Below are positions 34,092-45,098 of a stretch of 64,000 nt of DNA, in pieces (position 1 is the stretch's first letter; the number at the start of each line of letters is the position of its first letter). The stretch comes from Streptomyces sp. NBC_00536 (lineage in GTDB: Bacteria; Actinomycetota; Actinomycetes; Streptomycetales; Streptomycetaceae). The translations under genes were made by a program, and so were the position numbers. The DNA is taken from positions 6,572,001 through 6,636,000 of the forward strand of contig NZ_CP107819.1 in NCBI RefSeq assembly GCF_036346295.1, written 5' to 3'. The notes under the pieces were generated by a model that worked only from the letters and a program-made list of their open reading frames with translations, had not been told where the DNA came from and ran no database searches.

Positions 34092-37000
34092 GCGCCCGGT
34101 CCGTCGAACGCATCGCCATCGTCCAGGGAGCGCGGCAGGGCAGCGGCTTCCTGCTGGACTCCCGCCTGGTGCTCACCTCGGCGCACCTGTTCGAGGGGGA
34201 GGGCGGGGCTGCTCGCGTCGCCGTCCCCGGAGGGACGGGTACGCGCAGCTGCCGCCTCGTGTGGCGCCGCTACGACGAGTCGTGCGACGCGGCCCTGCTG
34301 GAAGCGGACGAAGACCTGGTCAGGGACGCCACGACGTGCCGGATGTCCGACGTCCGGTGGGGCCGGACCACCGGCCTGGCCGCCTGGGAGAACTGCGAAG
34401 CGGTGGGCTACCCGCGCATCTCGCTCCGGGACGGGATGAGGCCGGACACCGAGCAGATCGTGGGCACGCTGAAGCCGGGGTCGTCCATCCTGCGCGGCCG
34501 CTACGTCCTGGACAGTTCCCACGCCCCGCCGCCCGCGGACGGCACCCCCAGCGCATCGCCGTGGCAGGGGATGTCGGGCGCCGCGCTCTTCGCCGGCGAG
34601 TATCTGATCGGCGTGGTCTCCGGGGATCCCGCGCAGTGGGGTCACGCGCGGGTGGAAGCCGTTCCCCTCTCCGTCGTGGCGGCCGATGCCGGCTTCCGGC
34701 GGGCGGTGGAGGCAGCCGCAGGGGTCTGCCCCGAAGTGGTGGAGATCGGCAGGCCGGCGCCGCAGGTGGTGCACGAGGCCTCCGCCTCCCGCGAGGGCGA
34801 CTGGCTCCCCGTCGCCGACGCCCACGCGGTCTCCTTCGGTGTTCATCGTGCGCCGGATGCCGTCGGCCACCCGGACGTCGTGCAGTACGTGCCGCGCCGC
34901 GTCGATGCGCAGGTGGACGCCCGGCTCGAAGCGCTGGCGGAAACGGGCGGCATGCTGCTGCTGACGGGGGATTCGGCCGCGGGCAAGTCGAGGGCCCTGT
35001 TCGAAGGCATGGTCCGCAATCTCCGGGACCGGTCGGTCTGCAAGCCGGACCCCGACGTCGACCTGTCCTTCCTGCTCTCCTCCTCCGGAAGCGATCAGGA
35101 GAAGGTCGTATGGCTCGACGACCTGCACAACTACCTGCGGTCCGACGGGCTGACGCCGTCCCTGCTCGACCGGCTCGTCCGCCGCGGCACGGTCGTGCTC
35201 GCCACGCTGCGCACCGAGTTCCACGAGCACTACACGGATGAGGAGGACGGCCCGTCGCTCTCGCGGGGCACGGGGCCGCGCCTGCCGTCCTCGCCGGGCA
35301 GAGTGATCCGCGCGGCACATCACCTCACCCTGGACCGGATCTGGACCGATGACGAGCGGCGGGCCGCGTCGTCGCGCGAGGATCCGCGCATCGTCGCGGC
35401 ACTGAACGCCGACAGGGCACACGGGGTGGCGGAGTACCTCGCGGCGGGACCGCAGGTCCTCAAGCGGTGGAAGGCCGCTTCCCGGGTGAAGGGCAACCCC
35501 CGGGGTGCCGCGCTCGTCGCGGCCGCCGTCGCCCTCGCCCGCACAGGTGTGGACACCGCGCTGGCGCCGGAGTCCCTGGAACGTCTCCACGCGTACTTCC
35601 TCGACCGGGCGGGCGGCCCGGCGCTGCGGCCGGAAGGCATGGAGGAAGCCTGGGACTGGGCGTCCAGGATCGTGCTGGGCGTGACCAGCCCCCTGGTCCC
35701 GGGCCGGGGAGGAACGTGGAAGCCCTTCGACTACCTCGTGTCCGACGCCGCGCGCCGGTCCCGTCCGAGCGAGCTCCCGGGCCAGGTGTGGGACGAGGCC
35801 CTGCGCATCGTGGACGACACGCGCCGTGTGCTGGTGTCGACCGTCGCCAGGGTGGCGGGCCGGCCGGACGTGGCCAAGGAGGTGCTCCGCCCCCTCGTGG
35901 AGGCGGACGATCCCGACGGCCTGATCAACCTGGGGGCGCTGCTGACCGCGGAGAAGGACTATGACGGTGCCGGCCGCTGCTTCGAGCGCGTCTTCTGCCT
36001 GGGCGAAGCCGCCGGGGCTCACAACATGGGTTCCCTGTCGGTCGCGAGGGGCGACCTGGACGCGGCACGGGACTGGTACGAGCGTGCGATCGAGTCCGGG
36101 GAGACAGAGTCGATCGGCGCCCTCGGCCTGGTCCACGAAAAGCTGGGGAACCAGCACGAGGCGATAGCGCTCTGGAAGCGCGGTACCGAGGCAGGCGATC
36201 CCGGGAGCGCCCTGCACTACTCGGACTGGCTGAGGTCCGAGTGGCAGTCCGACGAAGCCGTCGAGGCCCTGAGGGTTGCCGCGGACGGCGAGATCCCGCT
36301 CGCCGCACTCTCGTACGCCGGTGTCCTCCTGCGCCGAGAAGACCCCGAGACGGCGAACGCCTATGTCTCGCGTGCCTACGAAACGGCGGTCAAGCAGGGG
36401 AATCTGGGCGACCCCATCGGCTGCCTGATGGCCGGAGTGACCGCGTACTCCTTCGGCAACGTCCCGCTGGGGGAGGAGTGGTGGAACCGGGCGCGGGAGC
36501 ACGGCCAGCCATCGGACTGGGTGGTCCTGGAGGCCGAGGAGGGCTCGGCCGGACTCCCGCGCCTGGCCTTCAGCCAGGACTGCCTGGACAGACTCGGGCA
36601 GGAGGAAGCCCGTTCCCTCATGCAGTTGCTGTGGGCCGGCGACTGCCAGGACTGCGGCTACCCGCTGCGCGACGGCGTTCCGGCGCTCCACGTGGACGAC
36701 CAGTACAGCTGGGCCCAGGCACGGCTCTTCCACTTCGGCCTGTGCCGATATCCGCAATGGAACGATTCGGCCCTGATCAATGTGGCCAAAGAGGCGGGTC
36801 TCAGCTGGAAGGCCTTCGCCGCCGGAGTGCCCGTGCGGGAGCGCAACGGCCTGCTCGTTCCCGCTCTCCTGGTCAACCCCTCCATCGAGGCGGCGCAGTT
36901 GGTCCAGAGCGGGGACAGCTGGACGGCCACGTCTGCTTACGGGCCCCGGTCGCCCCTCGCCGAGGCGCTCAACCTGCAACCGCTGTGGTCCGGTTTGCCG

Positions 37001-37261
37001 CCCAGATCTTCCGACGGGCGTGCTTGGGCGTTCACCGGTCCCGGTGAGGTCGCGGTGGCAACGCTCGGCCAGCTCTGGACCGCTCCCGCGACCGAGGAGT
37101 TCATCGCACTGGTGCAGCAGTACGGGGAAATGCTGCTCATCGTGGCGAGCGCCGTCGGACCTGCTTCCCAGGCCTCCGCGGAAGTCGTGATAGACGCCGT
37201 GGAGGCCTGGGACACGATGACCAGGTGGGTCCCTCTGAAATCCGATGCCTCGGGTTCCTAG
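34088..37261 (+). CDS. trypsin-like protease / P-loop NTPase / TPR-like repeat protein, predicted conflict-system effector
   Basis: 1057 residues. Residues 1-215 are a trypsin-like domain with complete triad H33 (TSAHLF), D67 (SCDAALLE) and S163 (GMSGAALF). Residues about 275-520 form a STAND-like P-loop NTPase: Walker A GDSAAGKS with K300, Walker B VVWLDDLHN with D344-D345. From about 595 to 820 run TPR/Sel1-like helical repeats (INLGALLTAEKDYDGAGRCF, HNMGSLSVARGDLDAARDWY). The last 230 residues hold a possible metal site C853, C856, H882, C886 and no family I recognise. No signal peptide or membrane helix. Architecture fits a dormant protease switched on by NTP hydrolysis and repeat-mediated sensing. 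Convergent 4-nt overlap with murA. Confidence 0.85.
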   Translation: MSARSVERIAIVQGARQGSGFLLDSRLVLTSAHLFEGEGGAARVAVPGGTGTRSCRLVWRRYDESCDAALLEADEDLVRDATTCRMSDVRWGRTTGLAAWENCEAVGYPRISLRDGMRPDTEQIVGTLKPGSSILRGRYVLDSSHAPPPADGTPSASPWQGMSGAALFAGEYLIGVVSGDPAQWGHARVEAVPLSVVAADAGFRRAVEAAAGVCPEVVEIGRPAPQVVHEASASREGDWLPVADAHAVSFGVHRAPDAVGHPDVVQYVPRRVDAQVDARLEALAETGGMLLLTGDSAAGKSRALFEGMVRNLRDRSVCKPDPDVDLSFLLSSSGSDQEKVVWLDDLHNYLRSDGLTPSLLDRLVRRGTVVLATLRTEFHEHYTDEEDGPSLSRGTGPRLPSSPGRVIRAAHHLTLDRIWTDDERRAASSREDPRIVAALNADRAHGVAEYLAAGPQVLKRWKAASRVKGNPRGAALVAAAVALARTGVDTALAPESLERLHAYFLDRAGGPALRPEGMEEAWDWASRIVLGVTSPLVPGRGGTWKPFDYLVSDAARRSRPSELPGQVWDEALRIVDDTRRVLVSTVARVAGRPDVAKEVLRPLVEADDPDGLINLGALLTAEKDYDGAGRCFERVFCLGEAAGAHNMGSLSVARGDLDAARDWYERAIESGETESIGALGLVHEKLGNQHEAIALWKRGTEAGDPGSALHYSDWLRSEWQSDEAVEALRVAADGEIPLAALSYAGVLLRREDPETANAYVSRAYETAVKQGNLGDPIGCLMAGVTAYSFGNVPLGEEWWNRAREHGQPSDWVVLEAEEGSAGLPRLAFSQDCLDRLGQEEARSLMQLLWAGDCQDCGYPLRDGVPALHVDDQYSWAQARLFHFGLCRYPQWNDSALINVAKEAGLSWKAFAAGVPVRERNGLLVPALLVNPSIEAAQLVQSGDSWTATSAYGPRSPLAEALNLQPLWSGLPPRSSDGRAWAFTGPGEVAVATLGQLWTAPATEEFIALVQQYGEMLLIVASAVGPASQASAEVVIDAVEAWDTMTRWVPLKSDASGS

Positions 37262-38787
37262 ATATCGCGGAAGATCTCGATCTGGGCGCCCACCGAGTTG
37301 AGGCGTTCCGCCAGTTCCTCGTAGCCGCGGTTGATGACGTAGACGTTGCGCAGGACCGAGGTGCCCTCGGCCGCCATCATCGCCAGGAGGACGACCACCG
37401 CGGGGCGCAGGGCCGGGGGGCACATCATCTCGGCCGCGCGCCAGCGGGTGGGGCCCTCGACCAGGACGCGGTGCGGGTCCAGGAGCTGGAGGCGGCCGCC
37501 GAGGCGGTTGAGGTCGGTGAGGTAGATGGCCCGGTTGTCGTACACCCAGTCGTGGATCAGGGTCTGGCCCTGGGCCACGGCCGCGATGGCCGCGAAGAAC
37601 GGGACGTTGTCGATGTTCAGCCCGGGGAACGGCATCGGGTGGATCTTGTCGATCGGGGCTTCGAGCTTCGACGGGCGGACGGTGAGGTCCACCAGGCGGG
37701 TGCGGCCGTTGTCGGCCGTGTACTCCGCCGAGCGGTCGTGGTCGAGGCCCATCTCCTCCAGGACGGCGAGTTCGATCTCCATGAACTCGATCGGGACCCG
37801 GCGGATCGTCAGCTCCGACTCGGTGACCACGGCGGCGGCGAGCAGGCTCATCGCCTCGACCGGGTCCTCGGAGGGGGAGTAGTCGACGTCGACGTCGATG
37901 TTCGGTACGCCATGCACGGTCAGCGTCGTGGTGCCGATGCCCTCGACCTTGACGCCCAGCGCCTCCAGGAAGAAGCACAGGTCCTGGACCATGTAGTTCG
38001 ACGAGGCGTTGCGGATGACGGTGACGCCGTCGTGCCGGGCGGCGGCGAGCAGCGCGTTCTCGGTGACCGTGTCCCCGCGCTCGGTCAGCACGATCGGGCG
38101 GCCGGGGGAGACGCCCGCCTCGACCTCGGCGTGGTAGATGCCCTCGGTCGCGGTGATGTCCAGGCCGAAGCGGCGCAGGGCGATCATGTGCGGCTCGATG
38201 GTGCGGGTGCCGAGGTCGCAGCCGCCCGCATAGGGCAGCTTGAAGTGGTCCATCCGGTGCAGCAGCGGGCCCAGGAACATGATGATGCTGCGGGTCCGGC
38301 GGGCCGCGTCGGCGTCCATCGCGTCCATGTCGAGCTTGGCCGGCGGGATCAGTTCGAGGTCCACGCCGTCGTTGATCCAGCGGGTGCGCACGCCGATGGA
38401 GTTCAGTACCTCCAGAAGGCGGTACACCTCCTCGATGCGGGCGACCCGGCGCAGGACCGTGCGGCCCTTGTTGAGCAGTGAGGCGCAGAGCAGCGCGACA
38501 CAGGCGTTCTTGCTGGTCTTGACGTCGATGGCGCCGGAGAGGCGGCGGCCGCCGACGACCCGCAGGTGCATCGGGCCGGCGTAACCCAGCGACACGATCT
38601 CGCTGTCGAGCGCTTCACCGATTCGGGCGATCATCTCAAGGCTGATGTTCTGGTTGCCGCGTTCGATGCGGTTCACCGCGCTCTGGCTGGTGCCGAGCGC
38701 ATCGGCGAGCTGACTCTGTGTCCAGCCCCGGTGCTGACGGGCGTCACGGATGAGCTTGCCGATGCGTACGAGGTAGTCGTCTGCCAT
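37258..38787 (-). CDS. murA: UDP-N-acetylglucosamine 1-carboxyvinyltransferase-like protein with N-terminal HTH domain
   Basis: 509 residues. Residues 1-65 are an XRE-type helix-turn-helix (LIRDARQHRGWTQSQLADALG, SQSAVNRIERG); residues 75-509 are the EPT/MurA fold. Catalytic features are kept: K93-N94 in TSKNACVALL and the PEP-binding cysteine C190 in GGCDLGTRTIEPH. So it may both make enolpyruvyl-UDP-GlcNAc for peptidoglycan and bind DNA. The ATG at 38787 is used; an in-frame ATG at 38805 would place six residues over the palindrome. I recall the same HTH-MurA paralogue next to aconitase in S. coelicolor. Probably not the main housekeeping MurA. Confidence 0.85.
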   Translation of the reverse strand: MADDYLVRIGKLIRDARQHRGWTQSQLADALGTSQSAVNRIERGNQNISLEMIARIGEALDSEIVSLGYAGPMHLRVVGGRRLSGAIDVKTSKNACVALLCASLLNKGRTVLRRVARIEEVYRLLEVLNSIGVRTRWINDGVDLELIPPAKLDMDAMDADAARRTRSIIMFLGPLLHRMDHFKLPYAGGCDLGTRTIEPHMIALRRFGLDITATEGIYHAEVEAGVSPGRPIVLTERGDTVTENALLAAARHDGVTVIRNASSNYMVQDLCFFLEALGVKVEGIGTTTLTVHGVPNIDVDVDYSPSEDPVEAMSLLAAAVVTESELTIRRVPIEFMEIELAVLEEMGLDHDRSAEYTADNGRTRLVDLTVRPSKLEAPIDKIHPMPFPGLNIDNVPFFAAIAAVAQGQTLIHDWVYDNRAIYLTDLNRLGGRLQLLDPHRVLVEGPTRWRAAEMMCPPALRPAVVVLLAMMAAEGTSVLRNVYVINRGYEELAERLNSVGAQIEIFRDI

Positions 38788-38798
38788 GGCTGCACGGT

Positions 38799-38814
38799 AT
38801 CTCACATATGAGAT
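38799..38814. promoter_or_regulatory. inverted repeat, candidate autoregulatory operator of the HTH-MurA gene
   Basis: ATCTCA-CATA-TGAGAT, perfect 6-bp arms, ending 12 nt upstream of the HTH-MurA start. Position and symmetry suit binding by an XRE-type dimer, possibly the fused HTH domain itself. Confidence 0.5.
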
Positions 38815-38954
38815 GTAGATCGCGCCGGGTGTGGCGGACGGGTGTCACCGACCGTCAGGCGTGCGGCGGCGCCCGGCATTCGGCCCGCCTGCGCGGATGG
38901 GGACAAAAGGGGACAGTGGCTCCCCCTGGGCCGCGTCGGGCAGTTGCCGGCCGA

Positions 38955-39365
38955 GTGGGTTCGCCTCAAACGCCGGCGGGGCTTGGGGTGTCCCCCGTAT
39001 CCGGGGTCGGGGTGGGCGGGCCGTGTCCGTGCCGGTGCCCCGCACGAGTGTCTCCTCGGCTCGCGGCCGCGGGCCGGTCGGAGACTGTGCCCGGTGGTGA
39101 CCGCTCGTCCTGCGGGGACACTCCTGCGTGTCCCCGTCCCGGCCACGACCCGCCGCGGCGGGTCCGGCGTCAGGGTGGTGGGGTCGGGCCGCGGAGGAGG
39201 GTCCCCGCAGGACGAGCGGACAGCACAGCTCCGCTTCTCCGACCCGCCGAGTTCCGCGAGCCGAGGAGACACTCCGTAGGGGGCCGGCGCCACCGCCCTG
39301 ACACCCCACCGACCCCGGGTGCGGGGACACACCCCGAGCCCCGCCGGCGATTGAGGCGCACCCAC
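38955..39365. repeat. large imperfect inverted repeat (two about 165-bp arms) in the murA-acnA intergenic region
   Basis: Left arm 38955-39120 and right arm 39201-39365 match in opposite orientation with gaps. Blocks shared in order: GTGGGT[T/G]CGCCTCAA, CGCCGGCGGGGCT, GTGTCTCCTCGGCTCGCGG and CCGCTCGTCCTGCGGGGAC. The centre is about 80 bp. The CGCCTCAA..CGCCGGCGGGG block resembles a frequent intergenic element of Streptomyces genomes. No convincing gene lies here, although high GC leaves open frames on both strands. Confidence 0.75.
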
Positions 39366-39430
39366 CGCGGGGGACCCGAACGCCCCGCCCCGCCCCCACG
39401 GGAACACCCGTCGGGCCGGACATGTACTAG

Positions 39431-39454
39431 AGTTATCTCGACATCGAGATAACT
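39431..39454. promoter_or_regulatory. palindromic operator upstream of aconitase
   Basis: AGTTATCTCG-ACAT-CGAGATAACT, perfect 10-bp arms, 131 nt before the aconitase start. Strong symmetry indicates a dimeric regulator; its identity is unknown. Confidence 0.6.
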
Positions 39455-39495
39455 GCCGAAGGCGCGCCGCAGCCCCCCGCTGGAGTAAGGGTTAC

Positions 39496-39514
39496 CTAAC
39501 TTAGCCTCACCTTA
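39496..39514 (+). promoter_or_regulatory. iron-box-like site (DmdR/IdeR type) upstream of aconitase
   Basis: CTAACTTAGCCTCACCTTA matches 14 of 19 positions of the siderophore-type iron box TTAGGTTAGGCTCACCTAA. It lies 71 nt before the start codon, in promoter range. The left half is the weaker one. Confidence 0.45.
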
Positions 39515-39515
39515 G

Positions 39516-42299
<2,784 letters not shown>

Positions 42300-42312
42300 G
42301 CACATCGGCACC

Positions 42313-42350
42313 AAAGGGCCGTATCCCCGTTAAAGGGGGTACGGCCCTTT
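42313..42350 (+). terminator. rho-independent terminator after acnA
   Basis: 16-bp stem AAAGGGCCGTATCCCC (42313-42328) / GGGGGTACGGCCCTTT (42335-42350), loop GTTAAA, one G-U pair, ending in a T-run; 14 nt after the stop. Confidence 0.9.
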
Positions 42351-42456
42351 TCGTTGTCCCGGACCACCTCCGGCGGGCGGGGCCAGGTGACGGTGAGGTC
42401 TCAACTCGGAAAAGCCCAAGGTCTTCTCTGTGCATGATCTTGCTCACCCGAGCGGA

Positions 42457-42472
42457 AGTGGACTATACCTGT
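42457..42472. promoter_or_regulatory. dre-like site (DasR type) upstream of ngcE
   Basis: AGTGGACTATACCTGT matches 12 of 16 positions of the DasR consensus AGTGGTCTAGACCACT. It overlaps a possible -10 (TATACC at 42464-42469) with TTGCTC 18 nt upstream. DasR is known to control aminosugar uptake in Streptomyces, which fits the downstream transporter. Confidence 0.55.
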
Positions 42473-42601
42473 GCCCGTCCGGACTACCGCGTCTCCCGCG
42501 GTGCCGGACCGGGGGACGGGCGGGGACCTGCGGCGTTGTCCGCATGCGCGGCAGCTGCCGTGACTTCCGGCCTCCTTCACACTTCTGACGAAGGCGAGGA
42601 C

Positions 42602-44062
42602 ATGAGCATGGGATCCATCTCCGCCCAGGGCGAGCACAACAACGGTGAGGGCCTCGGCCGCCGCGACCTGATCCGGCGGTCGGCGGCACTCGGCCTGATC
42701 GCCGTGCCGACGATGAGCTTCCTGTCCGCCTGCGCCTCCGGCGGCGGCGCCGACAAGCCCTCGGACACCGCCTCCAAGGGCGTCACGTCCAAGGACAACC
42801 CCTTCGGTGTCGCCAAGGGCAGCAAGATGGACATCGTCGTCTTCAAGGGCGGCTTCGGTGACGACTACGCGAAGGCCTGGGAAGCGGCCTTCGACAAGAA
42901 GTGGGGCACCTCCAGCACCCACCTCGGCACCCAGGAGATCACCGCCAAGCTCCAGCCGCGCTTCAACGGCGGCAACCCGCCGGACGTCGTCGACGACTCG
43001 GGCGCCCAGCAGATCAAGGTCGACGTCCTGGCCAAGGGCGGCCAGCTCGCGGATCTGACGCAGGTGCTCGACGCGCCCTCGCTCGACGACCCGGCCAAGA
43101 AGGTCCGGGACATGCTGCTCCCGGGCACCGTCGAACAGGGCACCCAGGGGGGCAAGTTCGTCGCCCTCTACTACGTCTACACGGTCTTCGGCTTCTGGTA
43201 CTCGGGCAAGCTCTTCAAGGACAAGGGCTGGACCGAGCCCAAGACCTGGGACGAGTTCCTCGCCGTCTGCGCCAAGGCCAAGGCGGCCGGCATCGGCGGC
43301 CTCGCCCACCAGGGCAAGTTCCCTTACTACATCAACGTCGTCATCATGGACCTCATCGCCAAGAAGGGCGGCATCGAAGCCGTCAAGGCGATCGACAACC
43401 TGGCGCCGAACGCCTTCGCGGACAACCCGGCCGCCCTCGCCGCGGTCGAAGCGGTCTACGAGGTCGTCGAGAAGGACCTCCTGATGCCGGGCACCAACGG
43501 TCTGACCCACACCGAGTCGCAGACCGCCTGGAACCAGTACAAGGCCGCCTTCATCCCCTCCGGTTCCTGGCTGGAGAACGAGCAGCTCAAGCAGACCCCG
43601 GACGACTTCGACATGAAGTTCCTCCCGATGCCCGTCCTGGCCGACAGCAAGATGCCCTTCGAGGCCATCCGCGCCGGCGCCGGCGAGCCCTTCATCGTCC
43701 CGGAGAAGGCCGCGAACAAGGCCGGCGGCCTGGAGTTCCTGCGCTCGATGCTCTCCCGCGAGTGGTCCACCCTCTTCGCCCAGCAGGCCAACTCCCTGAC
43801 CGTGGTCAAGGACGGCGTGGACCCCAACGTCAAGCTGCGCCCCGGCACCCAGTCCGCGGTGACCGCGCTCAAGGCGGCCGGCACCAACACCTTCGCCTAC
43901 CTGTACCCCGACTGGTACAGCCAGATGGACAACGACATCCAGGCCGCGTCCAATGAGCTGATGGCCAAGCGAATTCAGCCGAAGGAATGGATCAAGCGGG
44001 CCCAGGCTGCGGTAGACAAGGCGGCCAAGGACCCCAACGCCAAGAACAACCACCGCAGCTGA
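42602..44062 (+). CDS. ngcE: N-acetylglucosamine/diacetylchitobiose ABC transporter substrate-binding lipoprotein
   Basis: 486 residues. A Tat-type signal (RRDLIRRSAALGLIAVP) is joined to a lipobox FLSAC with acylated C44. The mature part is an extracellular solute-binding family 1 protein (MDIVVFKGGFGDDYAKAWEAAF near its start). The N-terminus GSISAQGEHNNGEGLGRRDL is one I recognise from Streptomyces NgcE, which binds GlcNAc and chitobiose. Start 42602 or the in-frame ATG 42608; the AAGGCGAGGA region could serve either. It heads an operon with two permeases but no ATPase, as in known cases where the shared MsiK ATPase energises the system. Confidence 0.87.
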   Translation: MSMGSISAQGEHNNGEGLGRRDLIRRSAALGLIAVPTMSFLSACASGGGADKPSDTASKGVTSKDNPFGVAKGSKMDIVVFKGGFGDDYAKAWEAAFDKKWGTSSTHLGTQEITAKLQPRFNGGNPPDVVDDSGAQQIKVDVLAKGGQLADLTQVLDAPSLDDPAKKVRDMLLPGTVEQGTQGGKFVALYYVYTVFGFWYSGKLFKDKGWTEPKTWDEFLAVCAKAKAAGIGGLAHQGKFPYYINVVIMDLIAKKGGIEAVKAIDNLAPNAFADNPAALAAVEAVYEVVEKDLLMPGTNGLTHTESQTAWNQYKAAFIPSGSWLENEQLKQTPDDFDMKFLPMPVLADSKMPFEAIRAGAGEPFIVPEKAANKAGGLEFLRSMLSREWSTLFAQQANSLTVVKDGVDPNVKLRPGTQSAVTALKAAGTNTFAYLYPDWYSQMDNDIQAASNELMAKRIQPKEWIKRAQAAVDKAAKDPNAKNNHRS

Positions 44063-44071
44063 CGCCATCGT

Positions 44072-44119
44072 CCCCGGCCGGTCCCCCCGGCCGGGGGCAC
44101 CCACCCAGCGGTAGCTGGG
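44072..44119 (+). other. double stem-loop between ngcE and ngcF
   Basis: CCCCGGCCGG-TCCCC-CCGGCCGGGG (44072-44096) followed by CCCAGC-GGTA-GCTGGG (44104-44119). Placed just after the binding-protein gene, such structures usually protect the upstream message or dampen transcription into the permeases, giving more binding protein. Confidence 0.55.
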
Positions 44120-44141
44120 GGAACCATCAGGGACGGACACC

Positions 44142-45086
44142 ATGAGCCAAGTCGCCCGGGGCAAAGGACAGGCCGGCTTCATCGCCGGCTTCCTCCTCCT
44201 GCCGCTCGCGCTGTATCTGACCTTTGTCATCTGGCCGTACATTCAGACGTTCGGCTATTCCTTCACCAACTGGTCCGGCCAGTCACCGACGTTCGACTTC
44301 GTCGGCCTGGACAACTATTCGGCCCTGATGAAGGACGAGGTCTTCCGGGGCGCCCTGTGGCACAACCTGTTCCTCCTGGTGTTCGTCCCGACCATCACCA
44401 TCCTGCTGGCCCTCTTCTTCGCCTTCATGGTGAACGTCGGCGGGCGCAGCGGCGCCGGCGGTGTCCGGGGCGTCCGGGGCGCGCCCTTCTACAAGATCGT
44501 CTACTTCTTCCCGCAGGTCCTCTCCCTCGCGATCCTCGCCGTCCTCTTCGGCGCGGTCTACCGCAGTGACCAGGGCGGCCTGCTCAACGGCGTACTGATC
44601 AAGCTGGGCATCGTCGACCCGCAGCACCCCATCGAATGGCTCAACGAGCCCAACCTGGTGCTGTGGTGCATGCTCGGGGTCGTCGTCTGGCACGGAGTCG
44701 GCTTCTACCTGGTGCTCTTCTCCGCCGCGATGCAGACCGTCCCCAAGGACATCTACGAGGCCGCGCTGCTCGACGGCGCGGGGCGCGCCCAGACCTTCAT
44801 CAAGGTCACGCTGCCCCTGCTGTGGGATTCTGTGCAGACCTCCGCGGTCTATCTGGGCATCGCCGCGATGGACATGTTCGTCCTCGTGTCGACCATGACA
44901 TCGGGCCAGTTCGGCGGCGGACCCGACCATCACGGCGAGGTCATGGCGACGGTCCTGATGCGCAACTTCCTGTACTTCGGCAAGAGCGGCTACGCCTGCG
45001 CCATGGGAGTCGTCATGCTCGTCCTCACCCTGATCCTTTCCCTCATCACGCTGCGCGCGACCCGCCGCGAGCGCATCGAGTTCTGA
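44142..45086 (+). CDS. ngcF: carbohydrate ABC transporter permease, NgcF type
   Basis: 314 residues, six membrane helices. It begins with a short cytoplasmic tail and FIAGFLLLPLALYLTFVIWPYIQTFGYSFTNWSG, typical of MalF-like permeases. The EAA loop is DIYEAALLDGAGRAQTFIKVTLPLL. ATG start 79 nt after ngcE. Forms the transmembrane pore with the next protein. Confidence 0.87.
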   Translation: MSQVARGKGQAGFIAGFLLLPLALYLTFVIWPYIQTFGYSFTNWSGQSPTFDFVGLDNYSALMKDEVFRGALWHNLFLLVFVPTITILLALFFAFMVNVGGRSGAGGVRGVRGAPFYKIVYFFPQVLSLAILAVLFGAVYRSDQGGLLNGVLIKLGIVDPQHPIEWLNEPNLVLWCMLGVVVWHGVGFYLVLFSAAMQTVPKDIYEAALLDGAGRAQTFIKVTLPLLWDSVQTSAVYLGIAAMDMFVLVSTMTSGQFGGGPDHHGEVMATVLMRNFLYFGKSGYACAMGVVMLVLTLILSLITLRATRRERIEF

Positions 45087-45098
45087 GCGGGAGACACC

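Noticed and set aside
33797..37978. Very long open frame on the minus strand (about 1390 codons) opposite the trypsin/NTPase gene
   Set aside because: It is a mirror of the high third-position GC of the real gene: Arg/Gly/Pro-rich, no domain, and it runs into the murA-like gene.
38808..39452. Open frames on both strands in the murA-acnA gap
   Set aside because: They lie in the inverted repeat, look alike on both strands for that reason, and have no ribosome sites or recognisable products.
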